From: Acidobacteriota bacterium
Lineage (GTDB): Bacteria; Acidobacteriota; Thermoanaerobaculia; Gp7-AA8
Direction of reading: 5' to 3'
Assembly (NCBI GenBank): GCA_019244185.1
Contig: JAFATB010000018.1
Coordinates: forward strand, 62,001-126,000
Length of the DNA: 64,000 nucleotides
Shown: one piece after another, positions 8,059 to 19,515 of the stretch
Layout: every line of letters starts with the position of its first letter
Position numbering within the stretch: the stretch's first letter is position 1
Program-made: the position numbers and the translations under genes
The notes under the pieces: generated by a model
What the model saw: the letters and a program-made list of their open reading frames with translations, nothing else
Told to the model about the DNA's origin: nothing
Databases searched by the model: none

Positions 8059-8856
8059 TCATAGCAGGCCCTGCCGGCTCATCGAGCAGTAGCTGTGCGC
8101 GCCGATGATGAGGTGATCGAGCAGTTCGATGTCCGCGAACGCCAGCGACTCTTTCACTTTCATCGTGAATTCGAGGTCGTCGTTCGAGGGGCTCGAACTG
8201 CCGGACGGATGGTTGTGAAAGAGGACGATCGAGATGGCGTCGTCGACCACCGCCTGGCGGATGATGTCGCGCGTCGACACGAGCGCGTTGTTCGCGGTGC
8301 CGACGAAGATCTCGCGCTGCACTTTGATGCGGCGGCGTGAGTCGAGGAAGACGGCGCCGAGCCGCTCCTGCCGGTGATGGCCGTAGGCGGTGACGAGCTT
8401 GCGCCCCATGAGATCGACGTCGAAGTCGGGAAGATCGTCGGGCTTGCCGCAGAAGACGCGGCGCGCGTACTCGCCCGCGGCGAGGATGCGGGACGCTTTG
8501 GCGATGCCGATTCCCGGCACCGCCGCGAGCTCCGCCGGATCGCGCCGCATGAGCGCGGCCATGCCGTCCGCAAGGAGCTCGCGCGCGAGTTGAATCGCGT
8601 TCTTGCCGTGCATGCCCGAGCCGAGCAGCACGGCGATGAGCTCGGAGTCGGAGAGCGTCTGCACGCCATGCGCGACGAGTCGCTCGCGCGGACGTTCATC
8701 GGAGGGAAGGTCCGAGATGACATGCGTCATCGCGGTGGCGCGCGGCTGCCGTGGTGCGCGCGCCGCGGCCGCAGCCGGCGAGCGTCTGCAGACGGTGCGT
8801 GACGCGGCGTTCGGCAGCGCGTTGATCGAAGTAAGAGTGTGGACGACGTCGGTCAT
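8059..8856 (-). CDS. radC: RadC-family JAB/MPN domain protein
   Basis: A 265-residue protein. From residue 43 the sequence MTHVISDLPSDERPRERL matches the usual RadC N-terminus; a helix-hairpin-helix region (LAAVPGIGIAKA) follows and the JAMM metalloprotease-like motif is HNHPSGSSSPSNDD with Glu in REIFVGT upstream. The family was named for DNA repair but its biochemical role is unsettled. Two starts are possible: ATG at 8856 with GGAGAAA upstream, or ATG at 8730, which gives the normal family length but lacks a ribosome site. The 5' end and upstream DNA are duplicated in tandem just upstream. Confidence 0.88.
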   Translation of the reverse strand: MTDVVHTLTSINALPNAASRTVCRRSPAAAAARAPRQPRATAMTHVISDLPSDERPRERLVAHGVQTLSDSELIAVLLGSGMHGKNAIQLARELLADGMAALMRRDPAELAAVPGIGIAKASRILAAGEYARRVFCGKPDDLPDFDVDLMGRKLVTAYGHHRQERLGAVFLDSRRRIKVQREIFVGTANNALVSTRDIIRQAVVDDAISIVLFHNHPSGSSSPSNDDLEFTMKVKESLAFADIELLDHLIIGAHSYCSMSRQGLL

Positions 8857-8880
8857 CGCGATTTCTCCGGGGTCGTTGCG
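8637..8880. repeat. Tandem direct repeat, copy A (inside radC 5' end)
   Basis: A 244-bp segment that recurs at 8888-9131 with eight mismatches, separated from it by seven bases (8881-8887). It spans the first 31 conserved RadC codons, the 42-codon upstream extension and the ribosome-binding region. Confidence 0.95.
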
Positions 8881-9107
8881 TGCGGATTGAGCTCGGAGTC
8901 GGAGAGCGTCTGCACGCCGTGCGCGACGAGTCGCTCGCGCGGACGTTCATCCGAGGGAAGGTCGGAGATGACATGCGTCATCGCGGTGGCGCGCGGCTGC
9001 CGTGGCGCGCGCGCCGGAGCCGCAGCCGGCGAGCGTCTGCAGATGGTGCGTGACGAGGCGTTCGGCAGCGCGTTGATCGAAGTAAGAGTGTGGACGACGT
9101 CGGTCAT
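8853..9107 (-). pseudogene. Truncated duplicate of the radC 5' end (84-codon mini-ORF)
   Basis: This reading frame starts at the duplicated ATG, repeats the first 73 residues of the radC frame (through TLSDSEL), then runs into unique sequence NPHATTPEKSR and stops. Its TGA overlaps the radC ATG as ATGA, so it could be translationally coupled to radC. In the 31-codon RadC-homologous part the two copies differ only synonymously (three changes), whereas the upstream part has three amino acid changes. It is either inert debris of a tandem duplication or an upstream ORF that affects radC translation. Confidence 0.7.
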
Positions 9108-9131
9108 CGCGATTTCTCCGGGGTCGTTGCG
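8888..9131. repeat. Tandem direct repeat, copy B (upstream of radC)
   Basis: Second 244-bp copy of the radC 5' segment, about 97% identical to 8637-8880 by hand count. Confidence 0.95.
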
Positions 9132-9189
9132 GGTCGGGCTTGAGGACCTCTGCAAACGGTGAATGGCAGAGGCAGCGAAACCCTCCCGC

Positions 9190-9912
9190 TCATCGCAGCT
9201 GCTCCAGGATCGCGTCGACGATCGGCGGAATCGCGGTGCCCGCCTTTTCCGCGACGACGAGATCGCACGAGGAGCGGAACGGCGTCATATCGGGATTGAT
9301 CTCGATCGACAGGCCGTGACAGAAGTGGACGAGGCTCGAGGCGGGGTAGACGATGCCGGACGTGCCGATGACGAGGAGGAGGCTCGTGCGCTCGATGGCG
9401 TGAACGGATCGTTCGATCGTCTCCATCGGGATGCGTTCGCCGAACCAGACGACGTCGGGGCGCAGCAGTGCGCCGCAGGAGCAGCGCGGCGGAAGTTCGG
9501 GAAACGCATCGCGGCGCGTCGACGTCGTTCCCTCGCGCGTGCAGCAGACGCGAAAGATGTTGCCGTGGAGCTCCGTGACGTGTTCCGAGCCTGCGCGCGC
9601 GTGCAGTCCGTCGATGTTCTGCGTGATCACGAGCGCGTCGTGAAGGCGGGCGATGGCATCGTGTGCGGCGTTCGGCTTCGCCTCGCGAATGAGCTTGCGG
9701 CGCCACTCGTACCACTCCCACACGAGCGCGGGATCGCGAGCGAACGCTTCCGGGGTCGCGAGGTCTTCCGCGCGGAACGTGCGCCACAGACCGTCGGCGT
9801 CGCGGAAGGTGGGGATGCCGCTTTCGGCGGACACGCCGGCGCCGGTGTAGACGACGACGCGTTCGAGCGCGAGATTGCGGATGGCGGCGATGGCTTCGTC
9901 GATGCTCGTCAC
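9190..9912 (-). CDS. cobB: Sir2-type NAD-dependent protein deacylase, class III
   Basis: A 240-residue sirtuin that removes acyl groups from lysines using NAD. Motifs are GAGVSAESGIPTFR (NAD binding, about residues 24-37), TQNIDGLHARAG, the catalytic His in ELHGNIF, and four cysteines in CC and CSC positions of the zinc module. The YEWRR segment supplies the Tyr-x-x-Arg pair that defines SIRT5-like desuccinylases and demalonylases, so acidic acyl groups are the likely substrates. The start is a GTG with TAGTCT seven bases upstream and no ribosome binding site. Confidence 0.9.
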   Translation of the reverse strand: MTSIDEAIAAIRNLALERVVVYTGAGVSAESGIPTFRDADGLWRTFRAEDLATPEAFARDPALVWEWYEWRRKLIREAKPNAAHDAIARLHDALVITQNIDGLHARAGSEHVTELHGNIFRVCCTREGTTSTRRDAFPELPPRCSCGALLRPDVVWFGERIPMETIERSVHAIERTSLLLVIGTSGIVYPASSLVHFCHGLSIEINPDMTPFRSSCDLVVAEKAGTAIPPIVDAILEQLR

Positions 9913-9919
9913 GCGAACG

Positions 9920-9925
9920 AGACTA
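9920..9925 (-). promoter_or_regulatory. -10 box of predicted leaderless sirtuin mRNA
   Basis: TAGTCT on the minus strand lies seven bases before the GTG at 9910-9912. Confidence 0.35.
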
Positions 9926-10046
9926 AATCGACGGTGTCAACAGGCCCGTGAAAATCTACCGGAGCGGAGGATCCGCCGGTTTCCGAGGGCAACGTTTCGT
10001 GTGCAAATCGATACGCGGCGTAGAACGCGCGCATCGATGCCACGAA

Positions 10047-11021
10047 TCAGATCTTCGGAATCATGTCGTCGTGCACTTCGATGAACGCGTCCTTGCGGAG
10101 CGTTTCGACGTACGCCTTGTAGTCGCGCTGGAAGGTCTCTTCGCTCGCGTCCTTGCGTAGCTTGCCTTTGATCGATTCGAACGCCGGCACTTCGGACGGC
10201 AGGCGCTGCTCGACTTTCAGGATGTGCCAGCCGGACTTCGTTTCGATCGGGCCGAGGATGGCGCCGGTCTGCGCGTTGAAGACGGCGGTGTCGAGGTCGG
10301 CGACCATGTCGCCTTTGTTGATCTCGCCGACGTCGCCGCCTTTGTCGCGGGTGCTGGCCTCGGACATCGTGGACGCGATCTGCGCGAAGTCGGCGCCTTG
10401 CTTGCGGACGGCGGCGGCGATCTCGGTGGCGCGCTGGTGTGCTTCGAGCTCCTTCGCGGGCGTGTCGGGTTTCAGGACGACGATCTCGCGCAGGTGCGCG
10501 CGCTCGGGGAGGCGGTACGTTTCCTTCTCGCGGTTGTAGCGCTCGCGGAGCTCGGCGTCGGTGAGATCTTCGCGGCTGCGGAGCTCGCGGCTGAAGACTT
10601 TCTGCGTGAGGAGCGTGTCGCGGAGGCGCGTCTCCATCTCGGCGCGCGTGAGGCCGGACTGGCGCAGCGAGTCTTCGAACTGCTGGTCGGTGCTGATGTT
10701 GTACTGCTGTTTGAGGTGGGCGATCGCTTCCTTGATTTCGCTCTCGGAGATGGAGATGCCGAGGCGGTCCGCGCGGTCTTTGATGAGCAGCTCGCTGACC
10801 ATGTCGTTGACGAGGTTCTTGCGAACGGCGTCCTTGCGCGCGGCGACCTGCTCGGGCGGCGTGTTCTGCTGGACTTCGTTCAGCATGTCGCGCAGGCGGC
10901 GCTCGTACTGCGTGCGCGTGACGATGCGGTCGCCGACGCGGATGACGATTCCTTCGAGCAGCTCGGCGCGAACGGAGACGGCCGCGACGGTGAGGGCAAG
11001 GGCGATGAGACTCTTTTTCAT
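10047..11021 (-). CDS. Periplasmic PpiC/SurA-type peptidyl-prolyl isomerase
   Basis: A 324-residue exported chaperone. A signal peptide (MKKSLIALALTVAAVSVRAE) is followed by a SurA-like N-terminal helical region beginning GIVIRVGDRIVTRTQYERRL and a parvulin domain with ARLREIVVLK-type entry, FAQIASTMSEASTRDKGGDVGEI and the closing GWHILKVEQR. SurA-type proteins assist outer membrane protein folding. It is the last of three genes read in the same direction after mfd, with a second PpiC-type lipoprotein 42 bases upstream, an arrangement that suggests a periplasmic folding module. Confidence 0.9.
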   Translation of the reverse strand: MKKSLIALALTVAAVSVRAELLEGIVIRVGDRIVTRTQYERRLRDMLNEVQQNTPPEQVAARKDAVRKNLVNDMVSELLIKDRADRLGISISESEIKEAIAHLKQQYNISTDQQFEDSLRQSGLTRAEMETRLRDTLLTQKVFSRELRSREDLTDAELRERYNREKETYRLPERAHLREIVVLKPDTPAKELEAHQRATEIAAAVRKQGADFAQIASTMSEASTRDKGGDVGEINKGDMVADLDTAVFNAQTGAILGPIETKSGWHILKVEQRLPSEVPAFESIKGKLRKDASEETFQRDYKAYVETLRKDAFIEVHDDMIPKI

Positions 11022-11063
11022 GGTCAGATGCTCAGACGTGCTTGCGGGACAACAAGTTCGGCG

Positions 11064-11969
11064 CTACTCGTCTTCCGCCTTCGGAAGGGTGCCCGAGTAG
11101 CGGTACGGCAGCCGGCGTGTCAGCACCGCGATCTTCATTTCCTGCCGGCATTTGGCGACGAGTTGGGCGAGGCGGTCGCGCAGCGCGTCTTCCTTCATGC
11201 GCGTGCGGATCAGCGGCTCGGCGGAGCGGAAGTCGAGCATGCCGGGCGCGCGGCGCTCGTCGACCTGAAAGATGTGGAAGCTCGAGTCCGTGCGGATGAC
11301 ATTGCTGAACGTGCCCGCGGGGAGGCGGAAGATCTCGTCCTCGAACATCTTCGGCAGTTCGCCGCGGCTGACGAAGCCGATCTCGCCGCCGCGTTTCGCG
11401 TTCGGCGCGAGCGAGTACTGCGTGGAGAGGTCCGCGAACGACGCGCCTTCCTTCAGCTTCTTCACGATGTCGTTGGCGAGGTTCTCGTCGTGCACGAGGA
11501 TCTGGCGGACGCGCACTTCCTCGCCGCTGCGGAAGTCGGCCTGGTGCTGCATGTAGTACGACTGCACGTCCGCGTCGCTCGGCTCCGTGACTTCGGACAT
11601 CAGCTGCGCGAGCACTTTGTCGCGGCGCATCTGATCGCGTTTCTCGATGACCGTCGCGCCGGCTTCCGTGCGCACGGCCGCGGCGATCTTCTCCGCCGGC
11701 ACTTCGACGCCGTGCGAGGCCGCGTATTCGGACACGATGATCTCTTCCTCGACGAACTGATCGAGCATCGCGCTCGCGGCCTCCGGCGTCAGCTGTGAGA
11801 GATCGGTACCGCCGTTGTGATCGAGATAGCGTTTGAAGTCGCCGAGGGTAATCATGCGTTCGTTGACGCGCGCGATGACGTCGGGAGGAACGGCCGGCTT
11901 CCGCTTGCACGCGTGCAGGCCGAGGAGCGGAACGAGGAGCGTGAAGATCGCGACGCGGCGGGCGAACAT
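11064..11969 (-). CDS. PpiC-type foldase lipoprotein (PrsA-like)
   Basis: A 301-residue lipoprotein with an N-terminal signal ending in the lipobox LGLHAC (Cys about residue 21). The SurA-like N-domain (VIARVNERMITLGDFKRYLD) precedes a parvulin domain with VRVRQILVHDE, FADLSTQYSLAPNAKRGGEIGF and SFHIFQVDERRAPG. Membrane-anchored foldases of this kind help secreted proteins fold and isomerise Xaa-Pro bonds. It lies between mfd and the soluble PpiC protein, all on the same strand. Confidence 0.9.
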   Translation of the reverse strand: MFARRVAIFTLLVPLLGLHACKRKPAVPPDVIARVNERMITLGDFKRYLDHNGGTDLSQLTPEAASAMLDQFVEEEIIVSEYAASHGVEVPAEKIAAAVRTEAGATVIEKRDQMRRDKVLAQLMSEVTEPSDADVQSYYMQHQADFRSGEEVRVRQILVHDENLANDIVKKLKEGASFADLSTQYSLAPNAKRGGEIGFVSRGELPKMFEDEIFRLPAGTFSNVIRTDSSFHIFQVDERRAPGMLDFRSAEPLIRTRMKEDALRDRLAQLVAKCRQEMKIAVLTRRLPYRYSGTLPKAEDE

Positions 11970-12021
11970 GCGACGGGCTGGGGCGGAGTCTATCAGAGCG
12001 GACGCGGCGCCGCGGTGACGT

Positions 12022-15447
<3,426 letters not shown>

Positions 15448-15472
15448 CCGCGCGCGCGATTCTACTTGGGAG

Positions 15473-16903
15473 CTACGGCGCGAAATATCCTTTGATCGTT
15501 CGCGCGGTGAGCTTCGGCGAGTCGAGCACCACGCGGACGCGGCGCCACTCGTTCGACTTCGACAGATCGGAGACCTGATACGTGATCGCAAACTGCGCGC
15601 GCAGGTCCTTTTCGATCTCGTTGTATTTGGCCATGAGGTTCTGCTCGGTGGCGATGGCGACGAAGCCGCCGGTCTCGCCGGCGAGGTAGCGCAGGCGATC
15701 GAGGTCGCGCGCGTCGCTCTCGCCGCCGCTCTCGTACGCGATGAAGTAGATCGGAATGCCCGCTTCGCGTGCGGTCTGCTGGATGTCGTCGTACGTGTAG
15801 TTCGACGAGTTGTCGCTGCCGTCGGTGAGGATCACGATCGCGCGGCGGTTCTTCTCGTCGTGCAGCTCGCGGATCGCGCTCATGACGCCGTCGTACAGCG
15901 CCGTGCGTCCCAGCGGCCGGATGCCTTCGAGCGCTTTGGCGACCTGCGCGCGGTCGTCGGTGAGCGCCTGCTTGCGGCGCGGCACGTCCTGCACGGCGGT
16001 CACGCTGCAGCGGTCGCCCGCTTTGAGCGAGCGCGCCACGAACTCCGCGGCCGCTTTCTCCGCGTGGTCCATCGAGTAGGTCATGCTCGCGGACGCGTCG
16101 AGCAGCAGCGCGATCGAAATCGGCTGATCGAACGCCTTGCCGAACTCGATGATCTTCGCTTCCGATTCGTTGTCGAGGATGCGGAAGTGCGAGGCGTCGA
16201 CGTCGTCGCGCGTCTGCCCGTTGCGGTCGACGACGGAGACGAAGATCGGCACCGTGCGCACCTGCAGCTCTTCCGCGTGGACGTTGCCCGCGGGCGACCA
16301 GAAGTCCGCCGCTTCTTCTCCCGACTTCGTTTTCGCGGTGACCTGCACCAGTCCCGCCGCCAACATCCCCTCGGGGATCGTGAAGCGATACGGCTCACTC
16401 GTCGCCGTCTGCGCGACGCGGCCGTTGTCCCACAGCTGCACGCTCACGATCGGATCGTCTTTCGGCGCGGTGACCGCCGCCTCGAACACGCGCGCGGCGA
16501 GATCGACCGGCTGCACTTTCAGCGTCAGAGGAAGGTTGCCGCGGTTGATCGTCTGCTGCCACTGCGCGCGCTTGCCGCCCGCGCCGCGCACGACGACGCC
16601 GATGCGGTGCTGGATCGCGATCGGACCGAAGTCGACGGCCACGTGATACGGCGAGAGCAGGCTGTCGGCGACTTTCTGGCCGTCGACCGTCACCGTGACT
16701 TTGGCGTTGTCGAGACCGGGGTCGACGGCGAGGTCGACGATGCCGCTGTATTCGCCCGCGAGCTCGTGCTCGCTGTTGCGCGCGAGAACGAGCTGCGTGG
16801 CGGCGGCGCGGGTGGCGGTGGCGAGGAGGAGGAGCGCGAGGAAGGCGAGCAGCGTCGTGTCAGGGCGCGGACGGGGTGGGGGGACTTCCGTGGGTTGCTT
16901 CAT
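15473..16903 (-). CDS. Exported VWA domain protein of the acidobacterial VWFA-related type
   Basis: About 476 residues. The start MKQ is followed by a Pro-rich segment and a hydrophobic signal (LLAFLALLLLATATRAAA). A beta-rich N-terminal half (about residues 40-230) precedes a von Willebrand A domain with the MIDAS motif DASASM (about residue 266), Thr in GRTALYDG and Asp in LTDGSDNSS. The region VPIFVSVVDRNGQTRDDVDASHFRILDN is characteristic of the VWFA-related domain recorded mainly in Acidobacteria. The role is unknown but MIDAS proteins bind partners through a metal ion. The alternative ATG at 16921 adds six residues; the start overlaps the upstream transglycosylase gene. Confidence 0.85.
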   Translation of the reverse strand: MKQPTEVPPPRPRPDTTLLAFLALLLLATATRAAATQLVLARNSEHELAGEYSGIVDLAVDPGLDNAKVTVTVDGQKVADSLLSPYHVAVDFGPIAIQHRIGVVVRGAGGKRAQWQQTINRGNLPLTLKVQPVDLAARVFEAAVTAPKDDPIVSVQLWDNGRVAQTATSEPYRFTIPEGMLAAGLVQVTAKTKSGEEAADFWSPAGNVHAEELQVRTVPIFVSVVDRNGQTRDDVDASHFRILDNESEAKIIEFGKAFDQPISIALLLDASASMTYSMDHAEKAAAEFVARSLKAGDRCSVTAVQDVPRRKQALTDDRAQVAKALEGIRPLGRTALYDGVMSAIRELHDEKNRRAIVILTDGSDNSSNYTYDDIQQTAREAGIPIYFIAYESGGESDARDLDRLRYLAGETGGFVAIATEQNLMAKYNEIEKDLRAQFAITYQVSDLSKSNEWRRVRVVLDSPKLTARTIKGYFAP

Positions 16904-19025
16904 AAATCCGCCGATATTCAAAACGGTTCCGGGTAACCGTCTTCACATAGAGTCGTGTCTCCGCATAAGGAATCGTTTCGATGAATCGGTCGATGTCATC
17001 GGCGGGCGTCATCTCAAGCCATGTGCCAACGGCCTGTTCGCCCGCGTTGTAGGCGGCGATGGCGAGGATGGGGTTGCTACGCATGCGCGCGAGTTTCTGC
17101 GCGTACTCGGCCGCGCCGACGGCGATGTTCGTCGCGGGATCGAAGAGCTGCTCGCGCGAGACCGTTTCCGCGACGCCGGCCGCGCTCGCGATTTGCGTCG
17201 CTTCCTCCGGCATGATCTGCATGAGGCCGACCGCGCCGGCGTTCGACACCGTCGACGGCTCGAACCCGCTCTCCTGGCGGATGATCGACGCGACGAGATA
17301 CGGATCGACGCCGCGCTTCTCCGCTTCGGCGCGGATCGCATCAAAGTACGCGAGCGGGAAGAGGATCTCCCAGAAGCGCTGCGGGATGTTCGTGCCGCCG
17401 TGGCGCACGAAGTTGCGGAAGCGGCGCTGCAGCACGGAGTTCGCCTTGAACGGCTCGCCGCCGCTGACGTAGACGTCCGCGAGCAGGAACGCGACCGCGG
17501 GATTGTCGTCGTATTTCGCCGCGAGCAGTTTCATCTCCCGCGCGGCGCTGCGCGTGAGCTCGAGCTCGAGCAGTTCGTCGACGGCCCCGAAGCGTGGATC
17601 GCTCAGCGTCGAGAGCTGCGCGTCGATGTCGGGAAACGCGGCGGTCGAAGCCATCGGCGTGTTGCGCACCGACGGCCAGAGCTCTTTCGCGCGATACGCG
17701 TAGTAGCTGAACGGATACTCGGCGACGATCTGCGCCGCCTTCGCATCGCGGCGCGCGGCATCGCCGGCGCGGTCGTAGAGCTTCGCCGACCAGAAGAGCG
17801 AGTTCGTCTTCCAGTCGCCGTCGGGATATTGCGCGATGTAGCGGTCGAACGTCCGCAGCGCGTCGTCCGTTTTGCCGGCGAGGAGATACGTCCAGCCGAG
17901 GTTCCAGATGTTCTCGCCGTCGCTGCCGGTGGCGCCGCCTGCGATCGCGGCGTCGAGGTCGGCGATCGCGCGCGTGTAGTCGATCTGATCGGTGATGAAG
18001 AACTTCGCGCGCTGCACTTTCGCGTCGAGAGTCTCGCGGCTGGTGGGGAAGTCCTTCTCCAGCTTGGCGATGCCGGCGAGAAACTCCTGCGGCTGACCCG
18101 CGCGCCACGCGGCGCGCGCGCGGAGGAGGATCAGCGCGGGATCGCCGAGATCGGCGTACGTCGTCTCCTGCAGCAGCTGCGTGTAATGCCGCGAGTTGAA
18201 GAGGGCCCGCATGCGCGCGCCGCGCGCCTCGGGCGCGCCGGGCGTGCGGTTGTACAGCTCGAGCGCCTCGTCGTAGTGATCCGTGCGCGCGAGCTTGCCC
18301 GCGAGCGCGAGCTGATCCGCTGGCGGAAGCTGCGCGATCGACGTGCGCAGCGCGGCGTACGTCTGCTCCGTGTAGCGCCCCTGCGTGTAGTCGTTGAGGA
18401 GGCGCATGCGCAGCGTCGTGGCGAGATCGGCGCGATCCGCTTTCGCGAGCGCGGTCGCGAGCGCGACGAAGTCGCCTTCGGTGAGCTCGTCGATCGGTAC
18501 CTGCATCGCCTGCGCGAACGCGGCATCGGTCGCCGCGCGGTCGCTCTGTTGCGCGTAGAGCGCGGGCAAACGCAGGCGCGCGACCGTTGCCGCCGACGTC
18601 TCGCCGAGCGCGACGAGCTGCGATGCGACGGAAACCGCGCGTGCGAGATCGTTCGTCGCCACCGCCGCGTCGATCGTGCGCAGGCGCAGGAACGGCGCGA
18701 CGATCGGGTTCGCCTCCGCCGCCTTATCGAGCAGCGGCAGCGCTTCCGCGTAGCGTTTCTCCTCGACGAGCGACAGCGCGTGCAGCGCGAGCGCGCGTCG
18801 CCGCGTCGTTTCATCCGCCGACGTCGACAACGCTTCCAGCGCGGCGTCGTACTTCGCGCGATCGTCGTGCAGCGCGCGCGCGTCCTCGAGCGTCGTCACG
18901 CTCGGCGCGACCACGGCCGGCGGCGCCGCCACCGGCGCGGTCTGCGCGCTCCGCGGTTGCGCGCATCCCCACATCCAACCACCCGCTACGACTGCGGCAA
19001 CGACTGCGGTACGGCCCTGACCCAT
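16860..19025 (-). CDS. Lytic transglycosylase, Slt70-like lipoprotein
   Basis: A 721-residue protein with a likely lipobox (WMWGC, Cys near residue 22), a long alpha-helical TPR-like superhelix (about residues 45-540, with repeated ALxLLDKAAEA-type helices), and a C-terminal GH23 transglycosylase domain. The catalytic Glu is in IRQESGFEPSTVSNAGAVGLMQIMP (about residue 583), followed by AAYNAGEQAVGTW and the PYAETRLYVKTV closing motif. These enzymes cleave the MurNAc-GlcNAc bond with formation of 1,6-anhydroMurNAc. The 3' end overlaps the VWA gene and the 5' end overlaps the GNAT gene, so all are probably one transcript. Confidence 0.92.
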   Translation of the reverse strand: MGQGRTAVVAAVVAGGWMWGCAQPRSAQTAPVAAPPAVVAPSVTTLEDARALHDDRAKYDAALEALSTSADETTRRRALALHALSLVEEKRYAEALPLLDKAAEANPIVAPFLRLRTIDAAVATNDLARAVSVASQLVALGETSAATVARLRLPALYAQQSDRAATDAAFAQAMQVPIDELTEGDFVALATALAKADRADLATTLRMRLLNDYTQGRYTEQTYAALRTSIAQLPPADQLALAGKLARTDHYDEALELYNRTPGAPEARGARMRALFNSRHYTQLLQETTYADLGDPALILLRARAAWRAGQPQEFLAGIAKLEKDFPTSRETLDAKVQRAKFFITDQIDYTRAIADLDAAIAGGATGSDGENIWNLGWTYLLAGKTDDALRTFDRYIAQYPDGDWKTNSLFWSAKLYDRAGDAARRDAKAAQIVAEYPFSYYAYRAKELWPSVRNTPMASTAAFPDIDAQLSTLSDPRFGAVDELLELELTRSAAREMKLLAAKYDDNPAVAFLLADVYVSGGEPFKANSVLQRRFRNFVRHGGTNIPQRFWEILFPLAYFDAIRAEAEKRGVDPYLVASIIRQESGFEPSTVSNAGAVGLMQIMPEEATQIASAAGVAETVSREQLFDPATNIAVGAAEYAQKLARMRSNPILAIAAYNAGEQAVGTWLEMTPADDIDRFIETIPYAETRLYVKTVTRNRFEYRRIYEATHGSPPTPSAP

Positions 19026-19375
19026 CGCTCCCCCTCGGATTCGAATCCCACGCGCCGGAAGAACTCGCGCGCCTCGCCGGCGTCGTCGACGACGATCGTC
19101 CGCCGGTCCATCTTCGCGGCGAGCTGCTCGAGCTCGCGCAGCATCACGCGCCCGATCCACTTCCGTCGCAGCTCGCGCGCGACGACGATCTGCTCGAGGC
19201 GCATCGCGTCGTCCTCGATGTCGATGCCGATCACCGCGACGACGTCGCCGAGGAGCTTCCCGAGCAGGCCGCATGCCGGAGGCGTGACGCCGGGCGCGTG
19301 ACGCGCGAAGAAGGCGTGCAATGCGTCCGAATCGGACGCTTCGATGGGGCGGACGAAGAGGCGAAGACCGCGCAC
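18986..19375 (-). CDS. GNAT family N-acetyltransferase
   Basis: A 129-residue compact acetyltransferase. It has the strand-helix order of the fold: the N-terminal VRPIEASDSDALHAFF, a beta4-like VVAVIGIDIEDD, the acetyl-CoA loop region VVARELRRKWIGRVML, and a terminal FFRRVGFESEGERW typical of GNATs. The substrate is unknown. Its last 40 bases overlap the start of the transglycosylase gene. The GTG start is preceded by TACACT at seven bases and no ribosome binding site. Confidence 0.8.
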   Translation of the reverse strand: MRGLRLFVRPIEASDSDALHAFFARHAPGVTPPACGLLGKLLGDVVAVIGIDIEDDAMRLEQIVVARELRRKWIGRVMLRELEQLAAKMDRRTIVVDDAGEAREFFRRVGFESEGERWVRAVPQSLPQS

Positions 19376-19382
19376 GGGATGG

Positions 19383-19388
19383 AGTGTA
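19383..19388 (-). promoter_or_regulatory. -10 box of predicted leaderless GNAT-slt-VWA mRNA
   Basis: TACACT on the minus strand lies seven bases before the GTG at 19373-19375; an imperfect inverted repeat GGAATGCT/AGCATATTCC (19400-19422) sits just upstream. Confidence 0.45.
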
Positions 19389-19439
19389 ACTGCCGGACTG
19401 GAATGCTCTTACAGCATATTCCAACCAGCAAATAATTTC

Positions 19440-19468
19440 TTGACAAAAATGTTGCGCGCCGCGACACT
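19440..19468 (+). promoter_or_regulatory. Promoter of the Xer-type recombinase gene
   Basis: TTGACA at 19440-19445 and GACACT at 19463-19468 with a 17-base spacer, 47 bases before the ATG at 19516, in the divergent intergenic region. Confidence 0.45.
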
Positions 19469-19515
19469 GCCACACGGTTCAGCTCCGGCAAAAATTAGCG
19501 TCCAGGCGAATTACT

